This document shows positions 15,496 to 22,864 of a stretch of 41,970 bases of DNA, one piece after another. The notes under the pieces were generated by a model. It was not told the origin of the DNA. It made no database searches and saw only the letters and a list, made by a program, of their open reading frames with translations. Numbering within the stretch: position 1 is the first letter of the stretch; each line of letters starts with the position of its first letter. The DNA lies in the NCBI RefSeq assembly GCF_018139625.1, contig NZ_JAGSOH010000067.1, forward strand, positions 1 through 41,970. Reading direction: 5' to 3'. The position numbers were made by a program, and so were the translations under genes. The DNA is from Actinospica acidithermotolerans (GTDB lineage: Bacteria; Actinomycetota; Actinomycetes; Streptomycetales; Catenulisporaceae).

Positions 15496-16776
15496 TCAGG
15501 GCTCGAAGCCGCAGTAGTCAAGGACGAGCTCGCAGAAGGTCGCCTCGGCCCAGGAGAACCACTTGCGCGTCCACTTCCGCGGCCGGTCCACGTGGAAGGA
15601 CTCGTGGATCCGGTCCGTGCCGCCGCGGGTGTCCAGCAGGGTCCTGATGGTTGCGCGCTTCACGTCGCTGTCGGGGTCGGTGAGTGCGGCCATGGCGATC
15701 GCGATGGGCCAGACGTGGTGGGGCGGCGTGTGGGGGCTGCCGATGCCGGCGGCGGCGCTGCCGGAGTAGAAGTACGGGTTGCGGGTGCTGAGGATGAACT
15801 TGCGGGTGGCGACGTAGAGCGGGTCGTCGGGGCGGCAGTAGCCGAGGCGGGGGAGGGAGAGAAGGCTGGGGACGTTCGCGTCGTCGATTTCGAGGACGCC
15901 GCCCAATCCGTCCACCTCGTACGCCCAGCGTGGGCCGAGGACGGGGTCGGCGACGATGGCGTGCTCGCGTAGGCCCCCGTCGATGGCCAGGTGAAGCCGC
16001 GTCGCGCGATCGACGAGGTCCTCGTGTCGGGGCGGGGGCGGCGCGGCTTCCGCGATCTCCGGGATCCCGCGGAGGACTACGTCGGCGAACATGTTGCCGG
16101 GGACGTTGTAGCCGTGGACGCAGGCGTCGTCGCTGGGGCGGAACCCGCTCCACGTCATGCCGGTCACGGCTACGGGGGCGCCCAGGCCTCGGCGGGGAAG
16201 CGTTCCGCGGCGCCCGGCGAAGCGGCGTTGGAAGCGGTAGGTCGAGCGCGCTTCGTGGTCTTGCTCGGTCTCCCAGGTATCGAGGACGCGGTGCACTGCC
16301 TGCCAGTACAGGGTGTCGAAGACGTCCGTTCGGCCAGTTCGGCGCCAGAAGCGCTCGGCCAGGTGGAGGGGGTAGCACAGGGAATCGACCTCGTATTTGC
16401 GCTCCCAGATGTGCGGGGTCATCGCGGTCTTGTCGCGGTGATGGCCGGCGCCGGTCGGGCCGGCGTTGAACGCGTTGGCGTAGGGGTCGACGGTGACGAA
16501 CGCCAGTTGGCGGCGCAGGACGTCGGCCGCGAATTCCTCGGCGCCGGGGCAGTACGTGCCCAGGCGCAGCAGGGGGAGCACCTGGGCCGCGGAGTCGCGC
16601 AGCCACATGGCCGGGATGTCTCCGGTGACGAGGTGCATCGTGCCGTCGGCCATCCGTCTGGCGGCCCTGTCCATCGTCTCGACGGTGAAGCGCATGACCA
16701 CGCCGGCCGCTTCCCGGCCGACGTCGGCGGATACCCGCTCGTGCAGCGGGGCCAGGGCCGACGGATCAAATGTCAC
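15496..16776 (-). CDS. GH125 exo-alpha-1,6-mannosidase
   Basis: A 426-residue metal-independent alpha-mannosidase of glycoside hydrolase family 125 (formerly DUF1237), an (alpha/alpha)6 barrel that removes alpha-1,6-linked mannose. Signature stretches are GDIPAMWLRDSAAQVLPLL, FNAGPTGAGHHRDKTAM, WERKYEVDSLCYPLHLAERF, GMTWSGFRPSDDAC, IDDANVPSLLSLPRLGY, NPYFYSG and HHVWPIAIAMAALT. No signal peptide is seen, so it should act on imported manno-oligosaccharides. I start it at GTG 16776; an upstream in-frame GTG at 16821 would place the start two bases from the palindrome at 16823. Neither start has a clear Shine-Dalgarno sequence. Fungal cell-wall mannan is a likely source of substrate. Confidence 0.88.
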   Translation of the reverse strand: MTFDPSALAPLHERVSADVGREAAGVVMRFTVETMDRAARRMADGTMHLVTGDIPAMWLRDSAAQVLPLLRLGTYCPGAEEFAADVLRRQLAFVTVDPYANAFNAGPTGAGHHRDKTAMTPHIWERKYEVDSLCYPLHLAERFWRRTGRTDVFDTLYWQAVHRVLDTWETEQDHEARSTYRFQRRFAGRRGTLPRRGLGAPVAVTGMTWSGFRPSDDACVHGYNVPGNMFADVVLRGIPEIAEAAPPPPRHEDLVDRATRLHLAIDGGLREHAIVADPVLGPRWAYEVDGLGGVLEIDDANVPSLLSLPRLGYCRPDDPLYVATRKFILSTRNPYFYSGSAAAGIGSPHTPPHHVWPIAIAMAALTDPDSDVKRATIRTLLDTRGGTDRIHESFHVDRPRKWTRKWFSWAEATFCELVLDYCGFEP

Positions 16777-16822
16777 CCTGGAAATGTAAGGGCTGCACCG
16801 GCTACGCGCACCCCGGACCACG

Positions 16823-16838
16823 CCGGAAACGGTTCCGG
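16823..16838. promoter_or_regulatory. LacI-type operator candidate
   Basis: CCGGAAACGGTTCCGG is a 16-bp near-perfect palindrome (one mismatched pair) with a central CG, the layout typical of LacI-family operators. It lies between the divergent GH125 and GH55-like genes, 47 bp before the mannosidase start and 16 bp before the -35 box of the GH55-like gene. No LacI regulator is in the window. Confidence 0.6.
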
Positions 16839-16853
16839 AACCTACTCAGGCCC

Positions 16854-16882
16854 TTGACTCTCCGGGGCGTAGCCGGTTCACT
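16854..16882 (+). promoter_or_regulatory. Promoter of GH55-like gene
   Basis: TTGACT (16854-16859), 17 bp, TTCACT (16877-16882), ending seven bases before the ATG. If used, transcription would begin at or next to the start codon, giving a leaderless message, which agrees with the absent Shine-Dalgarno sequence. Confidence 0.5.
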
Positions 16883-16889
16883 TCTCGCC

Positions 16890-18821
16890 ATGAGAGCGCT
16901 CTCTGTGCTGCATTCGTCCTGGACGCGATCGCTGGCCGTCGTGGTGACGGTCGCGGGCCTCGCGGTTATGCCCCTGACGGCTTCCGCCGCGACGGCCGGG
17001 AAGGCCGTCACCTCGGTGGGTTCGGCCGCCACCCAGGCCAAGACAACGTCGTCTTCCACCGTTGCCGCCTCCACCACGGGCGGCGTCCTCGGGTCGAACG
17101 TGTACATCTTCGACCCGTCCATGTCGCAGGCCTCGATCCAGAGCACGCTGGACGCGATCGCCGCGCAGCAGGTGCCCAACCAGTTCGGGACCCAGCGGTA
17201 CGCGCTGCTGTTCGAGCCGGGCACCTACGGCTCGGCCGCGGACCCGCTGGTCTTCCAGGTCGGCTACTACACGAGCGTGGCGGGGCTCGGGAAGAACCCG
17301 GGCGACACCACGATCGTCGGGCAGGTGGACACCTTCAACCAGTGCACCGACGGCGACCAGTCCCAGTGCTACGCGCTGGAGAATTTCTGGCGCTCGATGT
17401 CGAACCTGACCATCGACGCCGCGGGCGGTTCCGGCTGCACGGCGAACACCGAGTTCTGGGCGGTCTCGCAAGCCGCGCCGATGCGCCGGGTCGCCGTGAA
17501 CGGCAACGTCACGCTGATGGACTACTGCGACGGCTCGCCCGACTACGCCAGCGGCGGGTTCATCGCCGACTCGTCGTTCACCGGCGGCACCGTGATCAAC
17601 GGCTCGCAACAGCAGTACATCACGCGCAACAGCAGCCTGGACGGCTGGACCAACGGCGTGTGGAACCAGGTGTTCTGCGGCGACTCCGGCGCCCCGGCGC
17701 AGAGCTTCTCCGCCACCTCGGGCCTGAGCAACGGCACCGCGCCGTACACGACGCTCGCCACCTGCCCGACGACGCGCGAGGAGCCGTACCTCTACACGGA
17801 TTCGTCCGGCAACCTCGAGGTCTTCATCCCGTCCGCGCAGACGAACTCCAGCGGGACGACCTGGTCGAACGGTGGCACGGCCGGCTACTCGCTGCCGCTG
17901 AGCCGGTTCTTCATCGTGCAGCAGTCGACGACCGTGCACCAGATGAACGCGGCCCTCGCGCGCGGCCTGAACCTGCTGTTCACGCCGGGCGTCTACGACG
18001 TGCCGAGCACCATCCACATCCTGTACCCGGACACGAAGGTCATCGGCCTCGGCTTCCCGACGCTGATCCCGACCAACGGCAACGTCACGATGGACGCGAC
18101 CGCGGTGCCGGGCGTCAACATCTCGGGTCTGATCTTCGACGCGGGCACCGAGAGTTCGCCGACGCTGCTCGACCTGCACGGCATCCGGGGCCTCGCGGGC
18201 CTGTCCGTGTACAAGACCGACCCGACGAGCGTCGACGACGTCTTCTTCCGCGTCGGCGGCGCGACGGCCGGCACCGCCAAGACCGCCTTCGCGGACGACG
18301 CGAGCGACTCGATCATCGACGACGTGTGGGCCTGGCGCGCCGACCACGGCGCGGGCGCCGGCACGTGGACCGGCGATCAGGCGGACACCGGCGTCACGGT
18401 CGGCGGCGACGACGTCACCGCGTACGGCCTCGCGGTGGAGCACTTCCAGAAGTACGAGACGGTCTGGTCCGGCCAGAACGGCACGGTGATCTTCTTCCAG
18501 AACGAGAACCCCTACGAGGTGCCGAACCAGGCCTCGTGGATGGCCACGCCGACCCAGAACGGCTACCCGGGCTTCTACGTCACGAACCGGGTGACCTCCT
18601 TCCAGGGCTACGGCATGGGCGTCTACTCGTACTTCGACCAGGGCGTCGCGATCGAGAGTTCGATGGCCTTCGAGGCGCCCGACACCCCCGGGGTGCAGTT
18701 CCACGACATCCTGACCCGGTTCCTGAACGGCTCCGGCGGCATCCAGTCGGTGATCAACGGCACCGGCGCGGCGGTCGACTCGGACTTCAACGGCCCGGCC
18801 GACCTGGTCTCCTATCCGTGA
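16890..18821 (+). CDS. Secreted GH55-like beta-helix protein
   Basis: A 643-residue secreted protein with a signal peptide (basic MRALSVLHSSWTR, hydrophobic core to about 30, ASAA cleavage region), a Ser/Thr/Ala linker to about 65, and a long double right-handed beta-helix. The sequence parallels GH55 beta-1,3-glucanases of Streptomyces (SacteLam55A type) from memory: NVYIFDPSMSQASIQSTLDA, QRYALLFEPGTYG, VAGLGKNPGDTTIVG, EFWAVSQAAPMRRV, LFTPGVYDVPSTIHIL, DDVFFRVGGATAG, DVWAWRADHGAG, YGLAVEHFQKYETVWSGQNG and MAFEAPDTPGVQF. Family members are often mislabelled adenylyl cyclase; nothing here resembles a cyclase. Whether the catalytic acid is kept needs an alignment. Probable role: extracellular beta-glucan breakdown. 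Start ATG 16890. Confidence 0.78.
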   Translation: MRALSVLHSSWTRSLAVVVTVAGLAVMPLTASAATAGKAVTSVGSAATQAKTTSSSTVAASTTGGVLGSNVYIFDPSMSQASIQSTLDAIAAQQVPNQFGTQRYALLFEPGTYGSAADPLVFQVGYYTSVAGLGKNPGDTTIVGQVDTFNQCTDGDQSQCYALENFWRSMSNLTIDAAGGSGCTANTEFWAVSQAAPMRRVAVNGNVTLMDYCDGSPDYASGGFIADSSFTGGTVINGSQQQYITRNSSLDGWTNGVWNQVFCGDSGAPAQSFSATSGLSNGTAPYTTLATCPTTREEPYLYTDSSGNLEVFIPSAQTNSSGTTWSNGGTAGYSLPLSRFFIVQQSTTVHQMNAALARGLNLLFTPGVYDVPSTIHILYPDTKVIGLGFPTLIPTNGNVTMDATAVPGVNISGLIFDAGTESSPTLLDLHGIRGLAGLSVYKTDPTSVDDVFFRVGGATAGTAKTAFADDASDSIIDDVWAWRADHGAGAGTWTGDQADTGVTVGGDDVTAYGLAVEHFQKYETVWSGQNGTVIFFQNENPYEVPNQASWMATPTQNGYPGFYVTNRVTSFQGYGMGVYSYFDQGVAIESSMAFEAPDTPGVQFHDILTRFLNGSGGIQSVINGTGAAVDSDFNGPADLVSYP

Positions 18822-18849
18822 TCTGAACCCCGGTCCCCGTAACGGCCCC

Positions 18850-18886
18850 GGCCCCCGCGTTGTCCGCAAGCGACGACGCGGGGGCC
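18850..18886 (+). terminator. Terminator after GH55-like gene
   Basis: GGCCCCCGCGT (18850-18860) pairs perfectly with ACGCGGGGGCC (18876-18886); G-U and further pairs extend the stem to about 15 bp around a short loop. There is no T tract, as is usual in high-G+C genomes. Confidence 0.75.
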
Positions 18887-18990
18887 GAACATTGTCGGCG
18901 CGGCCCTTGGCAGGCCCGTCCTGCGGATCGAGACTCACAGCAGGACGAAATCACGAACCTACGTTCAGGTAACAAGCCCGAGGACCGCCC

Positions 18991-20220
18991 ATGCCCCGTA
19001 AGCGCTTGATCACCACCGCCTCCCTGTCCGCCTTCCTCGCCGCCGCCTTCGTCGCCGGACCCACCGCTCAGACACCGGCCAGCGCGGCCGACAGTCGCGG
19101 CGTCCTGGTCGTCGGCAACGCCGTCGCCGGAACGCTCAGCTTCATCGACGCCGCCACCTACGCCAACCTCGGCTCCTTCAGCGTCATCCCCGACCTGGCG
19201 AGCCTCCAGGCGAGCTGGACCCCCGCGCAGTGGATCGACTACGGCATCGCCACCGCCGACGAGGCGAGCGTCGATCCGGCCGTCGGCGGGACCCGCTACG
19301 TCGACGACTTCGCCATCTCACCCGACGGGACGACCGTCTACGTATCCCGCGGCAACCTCGACGACCTCGCCGCCTTCAACCTGGTGACCCATCAGGAGCT
19401 GTGGACCGCGCAGATCGACGGCATCCATTCGGACCACCTCGCGCTCTCACCGGACGGCACGAAGGTGGTGGTCTCCGCGACCACCGCTGCCGACGCCGAG
19501 GTGTTCAACGCGTCCGACGGCTCGCTGATCGGCAAGTTCTCCACCGGCACCTATCCGCATCAGAACCTGTTCACCGCGGACGGCAGGTACATCTACAACG
19601 AGAGCATCGGCGTCACGGCGCTGCCGTACGCGCTGAACGCGCTCAAGGGAAACCTGCAGCTTGAGAAGGTGGACGCCAGCACCCTGCAGGTCGTGAAGGT
19701 GTGGAAGTTCCCCTACGGCCTGCGGCCGTTCGCGATCGATCCGGACGGGACGACCATGTTCGCCGACATGTCCTACCTCAACGGCTTCATCAAGTACGAC
19801 CTGAACACGAGCACGACCCTCGCCACGGTCCAGCAGCCCTACAGCACGACGGCGGCGAGCGAGTCGTACGACAACTACCCGCAGAACTCCGCACACCACG
19901 GGCTCGCGCTGTCCGGGGACGACACGAAGCTCTGCGACGTCGGCACGATCGACGACTATGCGAAGATCGTGAACACCGGCAGCCTGAGCACGACGGCCAC
20001 GGTCACGTACCCGGCCGGCAGCATCCCGTACTGGGCGCTGACCAGCACCGACGGCGACTACTGCTACGTCTCGCTGAGCGCGGGCAACGCGGTCTCCGTC
20101 ATCGACTACGCGACCGGCACCGAGGTCGCCCGCGTCACGGTCGGCGAGTTCCCGCAGCGGGAGCGCACCGCCGTCGTGCCGAACACGGTCATCGCCGGGC
20201 TCTCCTCGTCGGATGGGTGA
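18991..20220 (+). CDS. Secreted YncE-like beta-propeller protein
   Basis: A 409-residue exported protein: a signal peptide (MPRKRLITTASLSAFLAAAF, cleavage near ASAAD, about residue 34) followed by a seven-bladed YncE/YVTN-type propeller. Blade repeats are easy to see: FAISPDGTTVYVS, LALSPDGTKVVVS, NLFTADGRYIYNE, FAIDPDGTTMFAD, LALSGDDTKLCDV and LTSTDGDYCYVSLSAGNAVS. Such propellers bind partners or ligands outside the cell and are rarely enzymes; no catalytic residues can be named. CGAGGA six bases before the ATG supports the start. Its last eight bases overlap the PucR-type gene, so the two are probably co-translated. Confidence 0.8.
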   Translation: MPRKRLITTASLSAFLAAAFVAGPTAQTPASAADSRGVLVVGNAVAGTLSFIDAATYANLGSFSVIPDLASLQASWTPAQWIDYGIATADEASVDPAVGGTRYVDDFAISPDGTTVYVSRGNLDDLAAFNLVTHQELWTAQIDGIHSDHLALSPDGTKVVVSATTAADAEVFNASDGSLIGKFSTGTYPHQNLFTADGRYIYNESIGVTALPYALNALKGNLQLEKVDASTLQVVKVWKFPYGLRPFAIDPDGTTMFADMSYLNGFIKYDLNTSTTLATVQQPYSTTAASESYDNYPQNSAHHGLALSGDDTKLCDVGTIDDYAKIVNTGSLSTTATVTYPAGSIPYWALTSTDGDYCYVSLSAGNAVSVIDYATGTEVARVTVGEFPQRERTAVVPNTVIAGLSSSDG

Positions 20221-21334
20221 TCCCGCGGGCCGCGCGGTCCTCGTCGAGATCGTCGAAGCGATGTGCGGCGAGCAGAACGCGCTCGACGCCGTGGTCCGCG
20301 CGGCCCGCGACCGGTCGCCGTCCGTGGCGGCGCTGCCGGAGTGCGAGGTGCGGCGTAACGTCGCGGCCCTGCTTCAGGGCGTCGCTCGCGGCTTCGCCGA
20401 CGCGGCGGCCGGCCCGGACCTCGCGGCCGCGGACGCGCTGGCCGCCGACCGCGTCGCGCAGGGCGTGCCGCTCGACGGGCTGCTCGACGGCTTCCAGGCC
20501 GGACGCGCGCACCTGCTGCTCGTGCTCACCGAGCAGGCGCGGGTGCGCGGCGTGGCCTCGGAAACGCTCATCGACGCGCTCGTCGAGCTCGATGGCTTCA
20601 CGACCGCGCTGCAGAACCGGCTCATTCACGCCTACCGGAACCACGAACTCAGCCTCGCGCGCACCGGCTATGCGTTGCGGCTCCAGGCCCTGCGCGGCCT
20701 ATTGCACGGCGACCAAGGTGTGCACGCGGCGGAGGCTGGCCTGGATCCGGCCAAGCGCTATCACTGCCTGATCGCCGACGTGACCGAGCCGCGCGAGGCG
20801 CCGAGGGCGGAGGCCGCGCTGTCCGGCGGCATCGCAGGCTTCGTGGACGGCTACCTCTGCTGCGTCACCCGGCGTCTGCCCGCACCCGGCTCCCTGGACC
20901 ACGTGGCCGTGATCGCCTCGCCCGCCCAGCCCACGAACCGGCTCGCCGCGGTCTACCCGCTTTGCCAATCCGCACTCGCCTCCGCCCGGCTACGCGGCCT
21001 GCGCGGTCTACGCTCGCTCACTGCGCTGTCAGCGTTCGTCGCGGTGGACGCGCACCCTGAGCTCGGTCTGGTTCTCGCCGCCGACCTGCTGCCGCGCCTC
21101 GACCCGGCGAAAAGCTTCCACCGACTGCTCGCGCAGACGGCGTGCACCTATCTGGAGCACGGCCGCCAACTCACTCCGACGGCCGCGGAACTGCACGTTC
21201 ACTCGAACACCGTCAAGCATCGGCTGCGCCGGATGAACGAACTGACCGGCTTCGGCGCACCCGACGAGCCGATCACCGACACGCTGCACTGGTGGTGGGC
21301 CCTCGACGCCTGGCTCCGCCGAGTGACCGACTGA
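20213..21334 (+). CDS. PucR-type regulator
   Basis: A 373-residue regulator. Residues 1-150 form a helical sensor-like region (DALAADRVAQGVPLDGLLDG, FQAGRAHLLLVLTEQAR), followed by a short middle domain with YALRLQALRGLLHG, and a C-terminal PucR helix-turn-helix (about 305-365) with LLAQTACTYLEHGRQLTPTA, AELHVHSNTVKHRLRRMNEL and TDTLHWWWALDAWL. PucR/CdaR-type proteins usually activate catabolic genes in response to a metabolite. Here the gene overlaps the end of the beta-propeller gene by eight bases, suggesting translational coupling; its target is unknown. It is convergent with the histidine kinase gene. Confidence 0.82.
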   Translation: MGDPAGRAVLVEIVEAMCGEQNALDAVVRAARDRSPSVAALPECEVRRNVAALLQGVARGFADAAAGPDLAAADALAADRVAQGVPLDGLLDGFQAGRAHLLLVLTEQARVRGVASETLIDALVELDGFTTALQNRLIHAYRNHELSLARTGYALRLQALRGLLHGDQGVHAAEAGLDPAKRYHCLIADVTEPREAPRAEAALSGGIAGFVDGYLCCVTRRLPAPGSLDHVAVIASPAQPTNRLAAVYPLCQSALASARLRGLRGLRSLTALSAFVAVDAHPELGLVLAADLLPRLDPAKSFHRLLAQTACTYLEHGRQLTPTAAELHVHSNTVKHRLRRMNELTGFGAPDEPITDTLHWWWALDAWLRRVTD

Positions 21335-21353
21335 CTGTCAGGTAGGAGGCGGG

Positions 21354-22634
21354 CTATCGGTTCAACGCGGGTTGCTGGGCGGCGCCGGGGTCGGCGGCCT
21401 CGGGTTCGCAGGCGTCGATGGGCAGGATCAGGCGAACCTCGAAGCCGCCGGCTTCGGTACGGCCGGCGGAGATCTCGCCGTTGTAGAGGGCGGCGCGCTC
21501 GCGCATGCCGGCGAGGCCCACGCCGGAGCCGGTGTGCGCGGTGGCCTGGGCGACGGCGGAGCGGGGATGCTCGGTGCGGGCCGCGGCGTGGCCGTCGGGG
21601 CCGGTGTCGGAGACGGTGAGGCGGATGTGTTCGGGCTCGTATTCGAGGCGGACGTCCACGGAGGAGCCAGGGGCGTGCTTGAGCGAGTTGGTCAGGGACT
21701 CCTGGACCACGCGGTAGACGCAGAGCTCGATGCCGGCCGGAAGCGGGCGCGGGCGGCCGGCGATGGCGTAGCGGGAAGGGGTGCCGGACAGGCCCACCCG
21801 CTCGACCAGCACCGGCAGCTGCGCGATGCCGGGAGCGGGGCGGTCGTCGGCGCCGGCGCCGCTGTCGTCCTCCTCGGGGCGCAGCAGGCTGATGAGGCGG
21901 CGCAGTTCGGCCAGGCCCTCGCTGCCGACCTCGGAGATCGTGCGCAGGGCCTGGTCGGCGGTCTTCGGGTCGGTTTCGAGCACGAACCGTGCCAGGCCCG
22001 CCTGGACCGCGATGACCGAGAGATGGTGGGCGGTCACGTCGTGCAGTTCGCGGGCGATCCTTATCCGCTCGAGAAGCACCGCGCGCTGCTCGCGATCGCG
22101 TTGCTTGAGCAGGAGCTGGCCGTTGTAGTCGGCGGTCAGCGCGTGGTTCTCGGTCAGTCTTCGGGCTCCGTCGCCGATCACGCCGATCGCTACGACGCGG
22201 ACCGCCGTGCCGAGGTAGATGTTGAACGCGGAGCCGACCCACTCGTGGATGTTGCTGTACATCAGCTCCGGGTAGACGACGGCCGCCGCCAGTGCCGTCC
22301 AGCCGCGGCCCCGGCGGGAGGCGACCGTGAAGAAGGCGAGCTGGAGGGCCAGCTGGTTCAGGCTCAGCCAGTAGCCGCGGGCTTCGAAGACCGCCACCAG
22401 GGCGGCGCAGGCGGCCATCGTCGCGAGGGGCCACGACCTGCGGGCGACGAGGGCGAGGCCGGTCGCGGACGTGAGCAGCACGGCCAAGGCGTCGAACGGG
22501 CGCGAGCCCGAGGGCGGGTAGGAACCCGCCGCGGTACTCAGCGACAGCCAGGTGACCGCGGCGGCTATCGCGAGGTCGACGACGGTGGGGGGAATCGCGG
22601 CCAGGGCCCTGGCCGTGTCGCGCAAGCGGAGCAT
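21354..22634 (-). CDS. NarX/DesK-type sensor histidine kinase
   Basis: A 426-residue membrane histidine kinase. The N-terminal half carries about four to five membrane segments (roughly 18-36, 46-64, 70-84, 95-125, 135-155). The HisKA_3 dimerisation domain follows with RIARELHDVTAHHLSVIAVQ, phospho-acceptor His198, and then an HATPase domain with the N box VVQESLTNSLKHAPG and G boxes VSDTGPDG and GVGLAGMRERAAL. This class pairs with NarL/LuxR-type response regulators. No regulator gene adjoins it; the nearest, of the right class, is at 29927, beyond the secretion genes. The ATG has no Shine-Dalgarno sequence but a TAGTTT hexamer six bases upstream, suggesting a leaderless message. Confidence 0.9.
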   Translation of the reverse strand: MLRLRDTARALAAIPPTVVDLAIAAAVTWLSLSTAAGSYPPSGSRPFDALAVLLTSATGLALVARRSWPLATMAACAALVAVFEARGYWLSLNQLALQLAFFTVASRRGRGWTALAAAVVYPELMYSNIHEWVGSAFNIYLGTAVRVVAIGVIGDGARRLTENHALTADYNGQLLLKQRDREQRAVLLERIRIARELHDVTAHHLSVIAVQAGLARFVLETDPKTADQALRTISEVGSEGLAELRRLISLLRPEEDDSGAGADDRPAPGIAQLPVLVERVGLSGTPSRYAIAGRPRPLPAGIELCVYRVVQESLTNSLKHAPGSSVDVRLEYEPEHIRLTVSDTGPDGHAAARTEHPRSAVAQATAHTGSGVGLAGMRERAALYNGEISAGRTEAGGFEVRLILPIDACEPEAADPGAAQQPALNR

Positions 22635-22640
22635 CGGGCC

Positions 22641-22670
22641 AAACTAGCCAGCTCCCGCGCCGGCTGTCCT
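22641..22670 (-). promoter_or_regulatory. Leaderless promoter of the histidine kinase
   Basis: On the minus strand, AGGACA (22670-22665), 18 bp, TAGTTT (22646-22641), then six bases to the ATG. The -10 fits TANNNT and its spacing puts the transcription start at the start codon. Confidence 0.5.
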
Positions 22671-22721
22671 CAGCACACGGCAGGACCCGGCGAGCTTTTT
22701 GACCTGCGTTGGTAAACCTTT

Positions 22722-22750
22722 GCGGTAGCGCCGCCTGCCGCGCGCGGTAG
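22722..22750 (+). promoter_or_regulatory. Paired GCGGTAG elements before essC-like gene
   Basis: GCGGTAG occurs at 22722-22728 and 22744-22750, 22 bp apart. A matching pair with 23-bp spacing lies before the WXG gene (27265, 27288). The 230-bp region also holds GGGTA-N8-TACCC (22777-22794). No gene is seen in the region. Confidence 0.35.
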
Positions 22751-22864
22751 ACCCCCGCGGCCGATTGTGAACCCTCGGGTAACGCGGCATACCCGCCCGG
22801 ATTGAAATGCTGATCTCGCGCGGACCGCGGTCATCGCGCCCGGGGCCGTGCCCCGGAGAAGAGC

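Noticed and set aside
16777-16821. Longer GH125 start at GTG 16821
   Set aside because: It adds 15 residues without family similarity and puts the start almost on the LacI-type palindrome, leaving no room for a promoter.
16890-18821. Adenylyl cyclase annotation for the GH55-like protein
   Set aside because: No cyclase motif is present; the sequence is a secreted beta-helix resembling GH55.
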